From the NCBI GenBank assembly GCA_018712425.1, contig DVHA01000251.1:1-8768 (forward strand): DNA of 8,768 nucleotides. The letters run 5' to 3'. Source of the DNA: Candidatus Faecivivens stercoravium (GTDB lineage: Bacteria; Bacillota; Clostridia; Oscillospirales; Ruminococcaceae). The translations under genes and the position numbers were made by a program. Under the pieces are notes generated by a model that was not told where the DNA came from, did no database searches, and saw nothing but the letters and a program-made list of their open reading frames with translations. This document shows, piece by piece, positions 1-5,005 of this stretch; position 1 is the first letter of the stretch, and each line of letters starts with the position of its first letter.

Positions 1-282
1 TCGGTCCTCCACGGCCTTTTCGGGCCCGTCTTCCGGGTCAACTCGACCCACCACCAGGCGGTCCGCAAGCTGGGGCGCGGGCTCAAGGTGACCGGCACTT
101 CGGTCGAAGGGATTGTCGAGAGCTTTGAGTCGGAGGACCCGGAACAGCTGATCTGGGGCACCCAGTTCCACCCCGAACGGCTGACCGGCGTCCAGTGGGA
201 CGACCGCACGCCGGATTTTGCCCCTTATTTTGCCGCCTTTGTGGAAAAGGTGAAGGAACACGCCGCTTCCCGGGACAGATAA
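1..282 (+). CDS. Peptidase C26 / gamma-glutamyl-gamma-aminobutyrate hydrolase-like protein, C-terminal fragment
   Basis: The frame is open from the first base and ends at TAA (280-282), giving the last 93 residues. The fragment carries NSTHHQAV (fragment residues 14-21) and GTQFHPE (53-59). These match the C-terminal half of class-I glutamine-amidotransferase-like hydrolases of the PuuD/peptidase C26 family. In that family the His and Glu of QFHPE (here H57 and E59) complete a Cys-His-Glu triad; the nucleophilic Cys lies upstream of the window and cannot be checked. Family members hydrolyse gamma-glutamyl amides such as gamma-Glu-GABA in the cytoplasm. The family assignment is strong but the substrate is not determined. 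No convincing terminator hairpin follows the stop, and the next promoter begins only 34 bases downstream. Confidence 0.85.
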   Translation, partial: SVLHGLFGPVFRVNSTHHQAVRKLGRGLKVTGTSVEGIVESFESEDPEQLIWGTQFHPERLTGVQWDDRTPDFAPYFAAFVEKVKEHAASRDR

Positions 283-316
283 CAAAAAAACGGCCATCAT
301 CCCGCAAAAAAGGCAA

Positions 317-345
317 TTGACGGCGCAGTCCATAAATGGTATAAT
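317..345 (+). promoter_or_regulatory. Sigma-A promoter with extended -10 for the HSL-type esterase gene
   Basis: The -35 box is TTGACG (317-322) and the -10 box is TATAAT (340-345), with a 17-base spacer. A TG at 337-338 adds the extended -10 motif TGnTATAAT. The predicted transcription start is near 352, leaving a leader of about 48 bases before the TTG start at 400. The region is AT-rich against a GC-rich background, as expected for a real promoter. The match is near consensus, so strong expression is likely unless a repressor acts. I see no clear operator palindrome. Confidence 0.8.
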
Positions 346-399
346 TTTACTATAAAATCCATTTGATTTTGAAAAAATTAAGGAAAGAAGTGAACTGCG

Positions 400-1254
400 T
401 TGTTCTGTTCGGAAGAAGTTTACCAGAATGTCCTCAAAATGCGGGAAAACGGCCGCGACCCGGAAGTTGTCCACGGCAAAGAGGGCTACATCCCGACCCG
501 GGCCGGGAAAGCGCGGGTGCTGATCTACACCCCCGACCTCGGGATCCCGGCGCCGGTCTATTTTAACGTCCACGGCGGCGGCTTTATCGCCGGGAGGCCG
601 GAAGGGGACGACTATTTCTGCGACCTCGTCTGCCGGCAGCTGGGGATTAAGGTCATCAACATCGACTACCGCCTCGCCCCCGAATACCCCTGCCCCAGTG
701 ACAAGGAGGACGTCTACGACGTCATCAAGTATGTCCACGACCATGCGGACAAATACGGCATCGACCCCGATCGGATGGCGGTCGGCGGGCATTCGGCCGG
801 GGCGAACATCTCGGCGGTCGTCGCCAAATGGGCGGTGCAGAAGGGGGAATTCTCCCTCCGCTGCCAGATCCTCGACTACCCGCCGATGGACGTCCAGACC
901 AACCCCTACCAGAAATTCTACACCGAAGGGGCCATCCCGCCTTTTATCGCCGACATCTTTAACGACTGCTACGTCGAACACGCAAAGGCCGGCGATCCCG
1001 ACTGCTCGCCCATCTACACCCCTGAAGAGGATTTAAAGGGCCAGTGCCCGGCGGTTGTCATCACCTGCGAGATCGACTCGCTCCGGGACGAGGGGGAGGA
1101 ATACGCCCTCAAATTGATGAAGGCGGGGGTTGAGGTGACTGCCAAACGGTTCCTTGGCGTCCCCCACGGCTTTTCAATGAACCCGGAAGCCCCCCAGGCG
1201 CTGGATTCGATGCAGATGATGGCCGACGCCCTGCGGAAGTACCTGCTGGGCTGA
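400..1254 (+). CDS. Alpha/beta hydrolase, hormone-sensitive-lipase (HSL) type carboxylesterase
   Basis: The 284-residue protein has the hallmarks of the HSL (family IV) esterases. The oxyanion-hole motif HGGG is at residues 58-61. The nucleophile elbow GHSAG is at 130-134, with catalytic Ser132; most relatives have GDSAG, so the His is a small variation. The acid is probably D226 in the stretch EIDSLRDEGEEYA, and the base is H256 in GVPHGF. There is no signal peptide or membrane segment, so it should be a cytoplasmic esterase of small acyl esters. An in-frame stop at 391-393 limits the start. The TTG at 400 lies 12 bases after AGGAAAG (381-387); the alternative ATG at 439 has no good ribosome binding site. 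The next gene starts 229 bases downstream, past a repeat. The natural substrate is unknown; a role on plant-derived or xenobiotic esters is only a guess. Confidence 0.88.
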   Translation: MFCSEEVYQNVLKMRENGRDPEVVHGKEGYIPTRAGKARVLIYTPDLGIPAPVYFNVHGGGFIAGRPEGDDYFCDLVCRQLGIKVINIDYRLAPEYPCPSDKEDVYDVIKYVHDHADKYGIDPDRMAVGGHSAGANISAVVAKWAVQKGEFSLRCQILDYPPMDVQTNPYQKFYTEGAIPPFIADIFNDCYVEHAKAGDPDCSPIYTPEEDLKGQCPAVVITCEIDSLRDEGEEYALKLMKAGVEVTAKRFLGVPHGFSMNPEAPQALDSMQMMADALRKYLLG

Positions 1255-1278
1255 AAGTGCCGGCTGTATTCTCTTTCC

Positions 1279-1333
1279 GCGGGGCCGAAGCGCCCTGACT
1301 GCTGGGCTCTGTCTCGCGGGAATGGACTTCGGC
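1279..1333 (+). repeat. Dispersed intergenic repeat, module 1, copy A
   Basis: This 55-base stretch matches 3551-3605 at 43 of 55 positions without gaps, by hand alignment. The first 14 bases (GCGGGGCCGAAGCG) are identical, as is the block CGCGGGAA near the end. GCCGAAG (1284-1290) is the exact reverse complement of CTTCGGC (1327-1333), so this copy can close a long-range stem. It sits just after the esterase stop and directly before the hairpin array at 1341-1440. It contains no convincing coding sequence, and I see no flanking target-site duplication. Confidence 0.7.
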
Positions 1334-1340
1334 AAATCTG

Positions 1341-1440
1341 GGTCCAGGGGCCTTTGGCTCCTGGCAGAGTCCAGAGACAGAGTCTCTGGTCCATCCAAGT
1401 GAAACTTGGTCGCTGCCATAAGGGCAGCGAAATCAACATC
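1341..1440 (+). repeat. Dispersed intergenic repeat, module 2 (hairpin array), copy A
   Basis: Four hairpins lie in a row. They are 1344-1352 with 1356-1364 (9 pairs, one G-T), 1371-1378 with 1382-1389 (8 pairs), 1395-1400 with 1404-1409 (6 pairs, GAA loop) and 1411-1417 with 1423-1429 (7 pairs). The first three open with CCA and close with TGG. The tail at 1408-1439 matches 4868-4899 at 30 of 32 bases. None of the hairpins is followed by a good T-run, so this is not an ordinary terminator, although it could affect transcript ends or stability between the esterase and reductase genes. With module 1 it occupies most of the gene-free stretch 1255-1483; I see no strong promoter in the remainder. 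Confidence 0.7.
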
Positions 1441-1483
1441 TGATTGCCGTAAAATAAATACCACATAGAAAGGACCTGACAAG

Positions 1484-3478
1484 ATGCGCTACGAAAAGCT
1501 GTTTACCCCCTTTTCAATCGGCAATGTCACCCTGAAAAACCGTTTTGCGATGGCGCCGATGGGGCCGCTGGGCCTCGGCGACGCCGACGGCGGGTTTAAC
1601 CAGCGGGGCATCGACTACTACACCGAGCGGGCCAAGGGCGGCACCGGGCTGATTATCACCGGCGTCACCTTCGTCGACAACGAGGTCGAGGAACACGGGA
1701 TGCCCAACTGTCCTTCCCCCACCTGGAACTCGGTCCACTTTACCCGCACCGCCCGGGAGATGACCGAACGGATCCACGCCTACGGCTCTAAAGTCTTCCT
1801 CCAGATGTCCGCCGGTTTCGGCCGGGTCACCATCCCCACCAACCTCGGCGAGTATCCCCCCGTCGCCCCGTCGGCCATCCCCCACCGCTGGCTGGATAAG
1901 ACCTGCCGGCCGCTGACCGTCGACGAAATCCACAAGATTGTCAAGTCCTTCGGCCTCGGCGCTTACAACGCCAAACGGGCCGGTTTCGACGGCGTCCAGA
2001 TCCACGCCGTCCACGAAGGGTATCTGCTCGACCAGTTCGCCATCTCCATCTTCAACCAGCGGACCGACGAGTACGGCGGCAGCCTCGAAAACCGACTGCG
2101 CTTCGCCAAAGAGGTCGTCGAGGAGATCAAGGCCCGCTGCGGCGAAGATTTCGTCGTCACCCTCCGGTACAGCCCCAAGAGCATGATGAAGGACTGGCGG
2201 GTCGGCGCGCTGCCGGGCGAGGACTTCGTCGAAAAGGGCCGCGACCTGGACGAGGGTGTCGAGGCGGCAAAACTCCTGGTCTCCTACGGCTACGACGCCC
2301 TCGACGTCGACGTCGGCTGTTACGACGCCTGGTGGTGGAACCATCCGCCGATGTACCAGGAAAAGGGCCTCTACCGCAAGTACGCCCATCTGATTAAAGA
2401 GGCTGTCGACGTCCCGGTCATCATGGCCGGCCGGATGGACAACCCCGATATGGCTCTCCAGTCGCTGGAAGACGGCGACTGCGACATCATTTCGCTCGGC
2501 CGTCCGCTGCTGGCCGACCCCGACTACTGCCGGAAGCTCCGCTGCGGCAAGACGGATGAAATCCGCCCCTGCATCTCCTGCCAGGAAGGCTGCATGGGGA
2601 GAATCCAGAACTACTCGATGCTCAACTGCGCCGTCAACCCCCAGGCCTGCAAGGAAGGCCCGAACGCCTACCGCCCGGTGCTGAAGCCCCGGAAGGTCAT
2701 GGTCGTCGGCGGCGGCGTCGCCGGCTGCGAAGCGGCCCGGGTGCTGGCCATCCGCGGCCACAAGCCGGTGCTGTTTGAAAAGACCGGCCAGATCGGCGGC
2801 AACCTGATTCCCGGCGGCGCTCCGTCCTTTAAAGAGGACGACATCGCCCTGGCGAAATGGTACGCCCGCCAGATGGAAATCCTCGGCGTCGAAGTCCATA
2901 TGAACACCGAAGTGACCAAAGAAATGGTGCTTGCCGGGGACTATGACTCGGTTATCATCGCCACCGGCTCCACCCCGAAGGTCTTTAAGCTGGGGGACGA
3001 CGACAAGGTCTATACCGCGGCGGAAGTCCTCACCGGCGAAAAGGACCCCGGCAATCAGACGGTTATCGTCGGCGGCGGCCTGGTCGGGCTGGAACTGGCC
3101 CTCGACCTCGCCGAAAAGGGCAAGGACGTCACCGTCGTCGAGGCGCTGGACAAGCTCCTGGCGGTCAACGGCCCGATCTGCTCGGCCAATAAGGAGATGC
3201 TGCTGGAACTGATCCCGTTCAAGGGCGTGAGGACCGTCTGCGGCGCGAAGGTCACCGGCTACAAGGACGGCCAGCTCTCTTACGAGAAGGACGGCGCGGC
3301 CGCTTCCATCCCCGCCGACAGCGTCATCCTCGCGGTCGGCTACCGGGAGGAGAAGAGCCTTTACGAGCAGCTCCAGTTCGAGGTGCCGGATATCTACCTG
3401 CTGGGCGACGCCAAGAACGTCTCCAACATCATGTACGCGATCTGGGACGCTTTTGAAGTGGCGAACCATCTGGACTGA
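1484..3478 (+). CDS. NADH:flavin oxidoreductase / 2-enoate reductase-type flavoprotein (FMN, [4Fe-4S], FAD)
   Basis: The 664-residue protein has the full architecture of the 2-enoate reductase / 2,4-dienoyl-CoA reductase (FadH) / BaiCD group. Residues 1-350 form an Old-Yellow-Enzyme FMN barrel (KLFTPFSIGNVTLKNRF near the start, IHAVHEGYLLDQF at 173-185, DEYGGSLENRLRF at 195-207, SLGRPLLADP at 337-346). Y180 aligns with the proton-donor Tyr of FadH. C363, C366, C370 and C382 (CxxCxxxC-x11-C) bind the [4Fe-4S] cluster. Two dinucleotide folds follow: VVGGGVAG (407-414) and VIVGGGLVG (527-535). The FAD-binding LLGDAKN is at 639-645. Such enzymes reduce activated C=C bonds with NAD(P)H in anaerobes. 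Substrates across the family include enoates, dienoyl-CoAs, bile-acid intermediates and steroids, so the exact substrate cannot be read here. GAAAGGA (1468-1474) lies 9 bases before the ATG. No bai genes are nearby. Confidence 0.92.
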   Translation: MRYEKLFTPFSIGNVTLKNRFAMAPMGPLGLGDADGGFNQRGIDYYTERAKGGTGLIITGVTFVDNEVEEHGMPNCPSPTWNSVHFTRTAREMTERIHAYGSKVFLQMSAGFGRVTIPTNLGEYPPVAPSAIPHRWLDKTCRPLTVDEIHKIVKSFGLGAYNAKRAGFDGVQIHAVHEGYLLDQFAISIFNQRTDEYGGSLENRLRFAKEVVEEIKARCGEDFVVTLRYSPKSMMKDWRVGALPGEDFVEKGRDLDEGVEAAKLLVSYGYDALDVDVGCYDAWWWNHPPMYQEKGLYRKYAHLIKEAVDVPVIMAGRMDNPDMALQSLEDGDCDIISLGRPLLADPDYCRKLRCGKTDEIRPCISCQEGCMGRIQNYSMLNCAVNPQACKEGPNAYRPVLKPRKVMVVGGGVAGCEAARVLAIRGHKPVLFEKTGQIGGNLIPGGAPSFKEDDIALAKWYARQMEILGVEVHMNTEVTKEMVLAGDYDSVIIATGSTPKVFKLGDDDKVYTAAEVLTGEKDPGNQTVIVGGGLVGLELALDLAEKGKDVTVVEALDKLLAVNGPICSANKEMLLELIPFKGVRTVCGAKVTGYKDGQLSYEKDGAAASIPADSVILAVGYREEKSLYEQLQFEVPDIYLLGDAKNVSNIMYAIWDAFEVANHLD

Positions 3479-3499
3479 TCGGAAATAAATACGTGAAGT

Positions 3500-3535
3500 G
3501 CCGCCCGGCAGCCTGTAAACTGCCGGGCGGCGTTT
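3500..3535 (+). terminator. Rho-independent terminator after the flavin reductase gene
   Basis: A perfect 12-pair GC-rich stem forms between 3500-3511 and 3520-3531 with an 8-base loop. It is followed by a short T stretch (3533-3535, then A, T). It begins 22 bases after the reductase stop. The T-run is weak but the stem is strong, so it probably ends that transcript. Confidence 0.8.
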
Positions 3536-3550
3536 ATCTATCAGCTTTAA

Positions 3551-3605
3551 GCGGGGCCGAAGCGTTCTTTTTGCCGGGCACTATCCCGCGGGAACGGACG
3601 CCGGC
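3551..3605 (+). repeat. Dispersed intergenic repeat, module 1, copy C
   Basis: This is a 55-base match to 1279-1333 (43 of 55 identical, no gaps). Both copies lie downstream of a plus-strand gene and have the same orientation. The long-range stem seen in copy A is weakened here by two mismatches. It is followed not by the module-2 hairpin array but by two unrelated strong hairpins (3622-3671), so the family looks modular. Confidence 0.65.
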
Positions 3606-3621
3606 ATAAGAAGTTTAGGAT

Positions 3622-3671
3622 CGACCCCTTTTTAAAGGGGTCGCGGGAATGGAAGGGGCAGCGCCCCTTCC
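3622..3671. repeat. Pair of strong intergenic hairpins following module 1 copy C
   Basis: Two perfect inverted repeats lie 7 bases apart. The first has arms 3622-3631 and 3634-3643 (10 complementary bases around TT). The second has arms 3651-3659 and 3663-3671 (9 pairs, AGC loop). Neither is followed by a T-run. They occupy the place that module 2 holds in the copy at 1279-1440. The rest of this gene-free stretch, 3672-3765, shows only a small palindrome, AAGCTGTCCACAGCTT (3697-3712); I see no gene or promoter in it. Confidence 0.65.
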
Positions 3672-3765
3672 CAGGCGCTCAGCTGCCGTATTTCCGAAGC
3701 TGTCCACAGCTTTGCCACCTGTAATAAAGCGTGCGCAGCACCCAAAACAGAATCCTAAGAAGCAA

Positions 3766-3798
3766 AACACCTCCCGGCAGTAAAAACCGGGAGGTGTT
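3766..3798 (-). terminator. Rho-independent terminator of the DUF134-NifX fusion gene
   Basis: Perfect 12-base arms (3766-3777 and 3787-3798) surround a 9-base loop. Read on the minus strand, the stem ends in GGTGTTTTGCTTCTT, giving a T-run. The structure lies 34 bases past the stop of the minus-strand gene at 3833. It therefore belongs to that gene and also separates it from the converging repeat region. Confidence 0.85.
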
Positions 3799-3832
3799 CC
3801 GCTATTGAAGAATTGAAAAGGGGAAGCGAAAA

Positions 3833-4594
3833 TTACTGGTGGCAGCCGTGTTCGCCGCAGCCGCCCTCATGGTGGCCGCACCCGCCGCCTTCGTGGTGGC
3901 CGCAGTCTCCGCCGTGGTGGTGGCCCTCGCCATGGTGGTTGCAGACAAAGTCGGGGTTAAAGGAGAGCCCGCCGGAGATGAGCGCCCCGACCGCCTGGTC
4001 GGCGTCCCCGACAACGCCGGGATAAAGGGTGATGCCCGCCTGGGAAAGGGCTGTGCGGGCGCCGCCGCCGATGCCGCCGCAGATCAGGGTATCGGCGCCG
4101 TGGCTCTTTAAAAAGCCCGCCAGCGCGCCGTGGCCGCTGCCGCCGGCGCTGATGACCTCGGACGAGAGGATTCTGCTCTCCTCGACCTCGTAGAATTTAA
4201 ACTGGGGGCAGTGGCCGAAATGCTGGAAGACCTGCCCGTTTTCATCATAGGTAACCGCGATTTTCATACGTCTATCGTTCCTTTCGGTTTGGAGGGGGGA
4301 GGCGCCGGGGCAGAGCTCGTAGTCGCCGCCGGCAATCGACAGCTCCATCCCGCTGACAATGCACTGGGCCAGTTTCCGCCGGGCGTCGCCGTAGATTGCC
4401 TGGACGGTCGCCCGGGCAACCCCCATCTGGGCGGCGGTTTCCGCCTGGGAGAGGCCGCAGAGGTCGATCAGCCGGATGGTCTCGTATTCGTCCAGCGTCA
4501 TGACGATCCCGGGCCCTTCCGGGCATCCCCGCGGGCCGAACCGGCAGCAGCGGGGGAGGGTCTGGACCCTTCTTCTTTTGCAGGGACGGGGCAT
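3833..4594 (-). CDS. DUF134 domain fused to NifX/NifB-type Fe-Mo-cluster-binding domain, His/Cys-rich tail
   Basis: The protein has 253 residues. Residues 1-95 are DUF134: it starts MPRPCKRRRV and has a sigma-region-4-like helix-turn-helix around TLDEYETIRL...GLSQAETAAQMGVARATVQ (33-65). Residues 110-215 are a dinitrogenase iron-molybdenum cofactor (NifX/NifB C-terminal) domain, with MKIAVTYDENGQVFQHFGH, GSGHGALAGFL and TLICGGIGGGA. Residues 218-253 are rich in His, Cys and Gly with CGHHEGG twice, a likely metal-binding tail. The start is the ATG at 4594, with AGGAGG 8 bases upstream. A longer in-frame start at 4666 would lie in the promoter and is rejected. The gene is monocistronic, with its own promoter and terminator. 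A self-regulating sensor or carrier of metal or Fe-S clusters is an inference; no nitrogenase genes are nearby. An internal start at residue 110 may also be used. Confidence 0.9.
   Translation of the reverse strand: MPRPCKRRRVQTLPRCCRFGPRGCPEGPGIVMTLDEYETIRLIDLCGLSQAETAAQMGVARATVQAIYGDARRKLAQCIVSGMELSIAGGDYELCPGASPLQTERNDRRMKIAVTYDENGQVFQHFGHCPQFKFYEVEESRILSSEVISAGGSGHGALAGFLKSHGADTLICGGIGGGARTALSQAGITLYPGVVGDADQAVGALISGGLSFNPDFVCNHHGEGHHHGGDCGHHEGGGCGHHEGGCGEHGCHQ
4265..4284 (-). promoter_or_regulatory. Possible internal ribosome binding site and start at the domain junction
   Basis: On the minus strand, AAAGGA (4279-4284) lies 11 bases before an in-frame ATG (4265-4267). This ATG encodes M110, the canonical first residue (MKIAVTY) of stand-alone NifX-like proteins. 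It could yield a separate C-terminal domain product, or be a relic of two formerly separate genes. The spacing is somewhat long, so use is uncertain. Confidence 0.4.
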
Positions 4595-4616
4595 CCTTCC
4601 CACCTCCTTTGATTTG

Positions 4617-4630
4617 TTGGCATTTGCCAT
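4617..4630. promoter_or_regulatory. Candidate operator palindrome, downstream site
   Basis: TTGGCATTTGCCAT contains the inverted repeat TGGCA-TT-TGCCA. It matches the sequence at 4653-4666 (TTGGCATATGTCAA) at 11 of 14 positions. It lies at or just past the predicted transcription start of the minus-strand gene, a typical position for a repressor site. The binding protein is unknown; the DUF134 domain encoded downstream is an obvious candidate. Confidence 0.5.
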
Positions 4631-4637
4631 TAAATAG

Positions 4638-4666
4638 AGTATAGCACGGATGTTGGCATATGTCAA
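4638..4666 (-). promoter_or_regulatory. Sigma-A promoter of the DUF134-NifX gene
   Basis: Read on the minus strand, the -35 box is TTGACA (4661-4666, perfect) and the -10 box is TATACT (4638-4643), with a 17-base spacer. TG one base upstream of the -10 makes it an extended -10 promoter. Transcription should begin near 4631, about 37 bases before the ATG at 4594. Confidence 0.85.
4653..4666. promoter_or_regulatory. Candidate operator palindrome, overlapping the -35 box
   Basis: On the minus strand, TTGACATATGCCAA is an imperfect palindrome (12 of 14 positions symmetric) that includes the whole -35 box. Its plus-strand form TTGGCATATGTCAA resembles the second site 36 bases away at 4617-4630. 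Binding here would block RNA polymerase. Confidence 0.5.
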
Positions 4667-4737
4667 GTATTTTTCGGACGAAAAACCATTTTTGTCCTGC
4701 TGTCCTTAAACGCACCGAGCGACCCATTAACTTCCGA

Positions 4738-4761
4738 AGACCGGCCTCCCACGGCCGGTCT
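4738..4761. repeat. Intergenic hairpin upstream of repeat copy B
   Basis: A perfect 9-pair stem forms between 4738-4746 and 4753-4761 around a 6-base loop. It has no T-run on either side, so it is not a standard terminator. It lies in the gene-free stretch 4667-4965, ahead of the hairpin array at 4801-4900, and may be another module of the same composite repeat. Apart from these elements and the promoter at 4966, I see nothing in this stretch. Confidence 0.5.
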
Positions 4762-4800
4762 CACGCGGTAGGTACGGGTGACACGGCCGCGTCGAACAGC

Positions 4801-4900
4801 GGGTCCAGGGCTCGCTAGAGTCCTGGTCCATTGGGGTGAAACTTGGTCCCATCCAAGGGGAACCCTTGGTCGCTGCCTTAAGGGCAGCGAAATAAACATT
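4801..4900 (+). repeat. Dispersed intergenic repeat, module 2 (hairpin array), copy B
   Basis: This is a second copy of the hairpin array at 1341-1440. The stems are 4805-4813 with 4818-4826 (9 pairs, G-T at the same position as in copy A), 4853-4859 with 4863-4869 (7 pairs, GAA loop) and 4871-4877 with 4883-4889 (7 pairs). The final 32 bases match copy A at 30 positions. Compared with copy A there is an extra CCA...CTTGGTC unit (4828-4848, then 4849-4871), as if one hairpin had been duplicated and then decayed. Orientation is the same as copy A. No module 1 precedes it. Confidence 0.7.
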
Positions 4901-4965
4901 CAATGCTTAGACAAAAATGGATTTCCGCCGCATTTCTCCTGCCTCTTTTCCCGGGCGGCGTTTTA

Positions 4966-4974
4966 TGGTATAAT
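4966..4974 (+). promoter_or_regulatory. Extended -10 promoter of the Imm-5-like/ydcF/dnaD/dnaC-like operon
   Basis: TGGTATAAT (4966-4974) is a perfect extended -10 element. The -35 position about 17 bases upstream (4946-4951, TTTTCC) is poor, as is common when an extended -10 is present. Predicted transcription start is near 4981, only about 25 bases before the ATG at 5006. The block ATGGTATAAT is identical to that of the promoter at 317-345. Confidence 0.65.
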
Positions 4975-5005
4975 AGGGAGGAAAAACGTCGGGGAGGCAG
5001 GATGG

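Noticed and set aside
1014..1482. Minus-strand open frames over the esterase 3' end and the repeat.
   Set aside because: They arise from repeat sequence and esterase antisense. The similar peptide beginning near 4899 comes from the second repeat copy, so it reflects the repeat rather than a gene.
1514..3469. A 651-residue open frame antisense to the flavin reductase gene.
   Set aside because: It mirrors the reductase codon for codon, a common artefact of high-GC codon use. It has no recognisable domain and a composition dominated by Gly, Val, Ala and Asp. The plus-strand protein has clear family motifs.
3697..3712. AAGCTGTCCACAGCTT palindrome containing a DnaA-box-like TGTCCACA.
   Set aside because: It is a single imperfect match (7 of 9 to TTATCCACA) with no cluster of boxes and no AT-rich unwinding region, so it does not support an origin.
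3839..4612. Plus-strand open frames opposite the DUF134-NifX gene.
   Set aside because: They are low-complexity Ala/Gly/Val/Pro frames produced by the His/Gly-rich codons and GC bias on the other strand.
4595..4666. Upstream extension of the DUF134-NifX gene to a start at 4666.
   Set aside because: The extra 24 residues would be encoded by the promoter itself. The ATG at 4594 has an ideal ribosome binding site and matches the usual MPRP start of DUF134 proteins.
4778..5005. Extension of the Imm-5-like gene upstream to 4778.
   Set aside because: It would run through the hairpin repeat and the extended -10 promoter. The ATG at 5006 has a well-spaced GGAGG.
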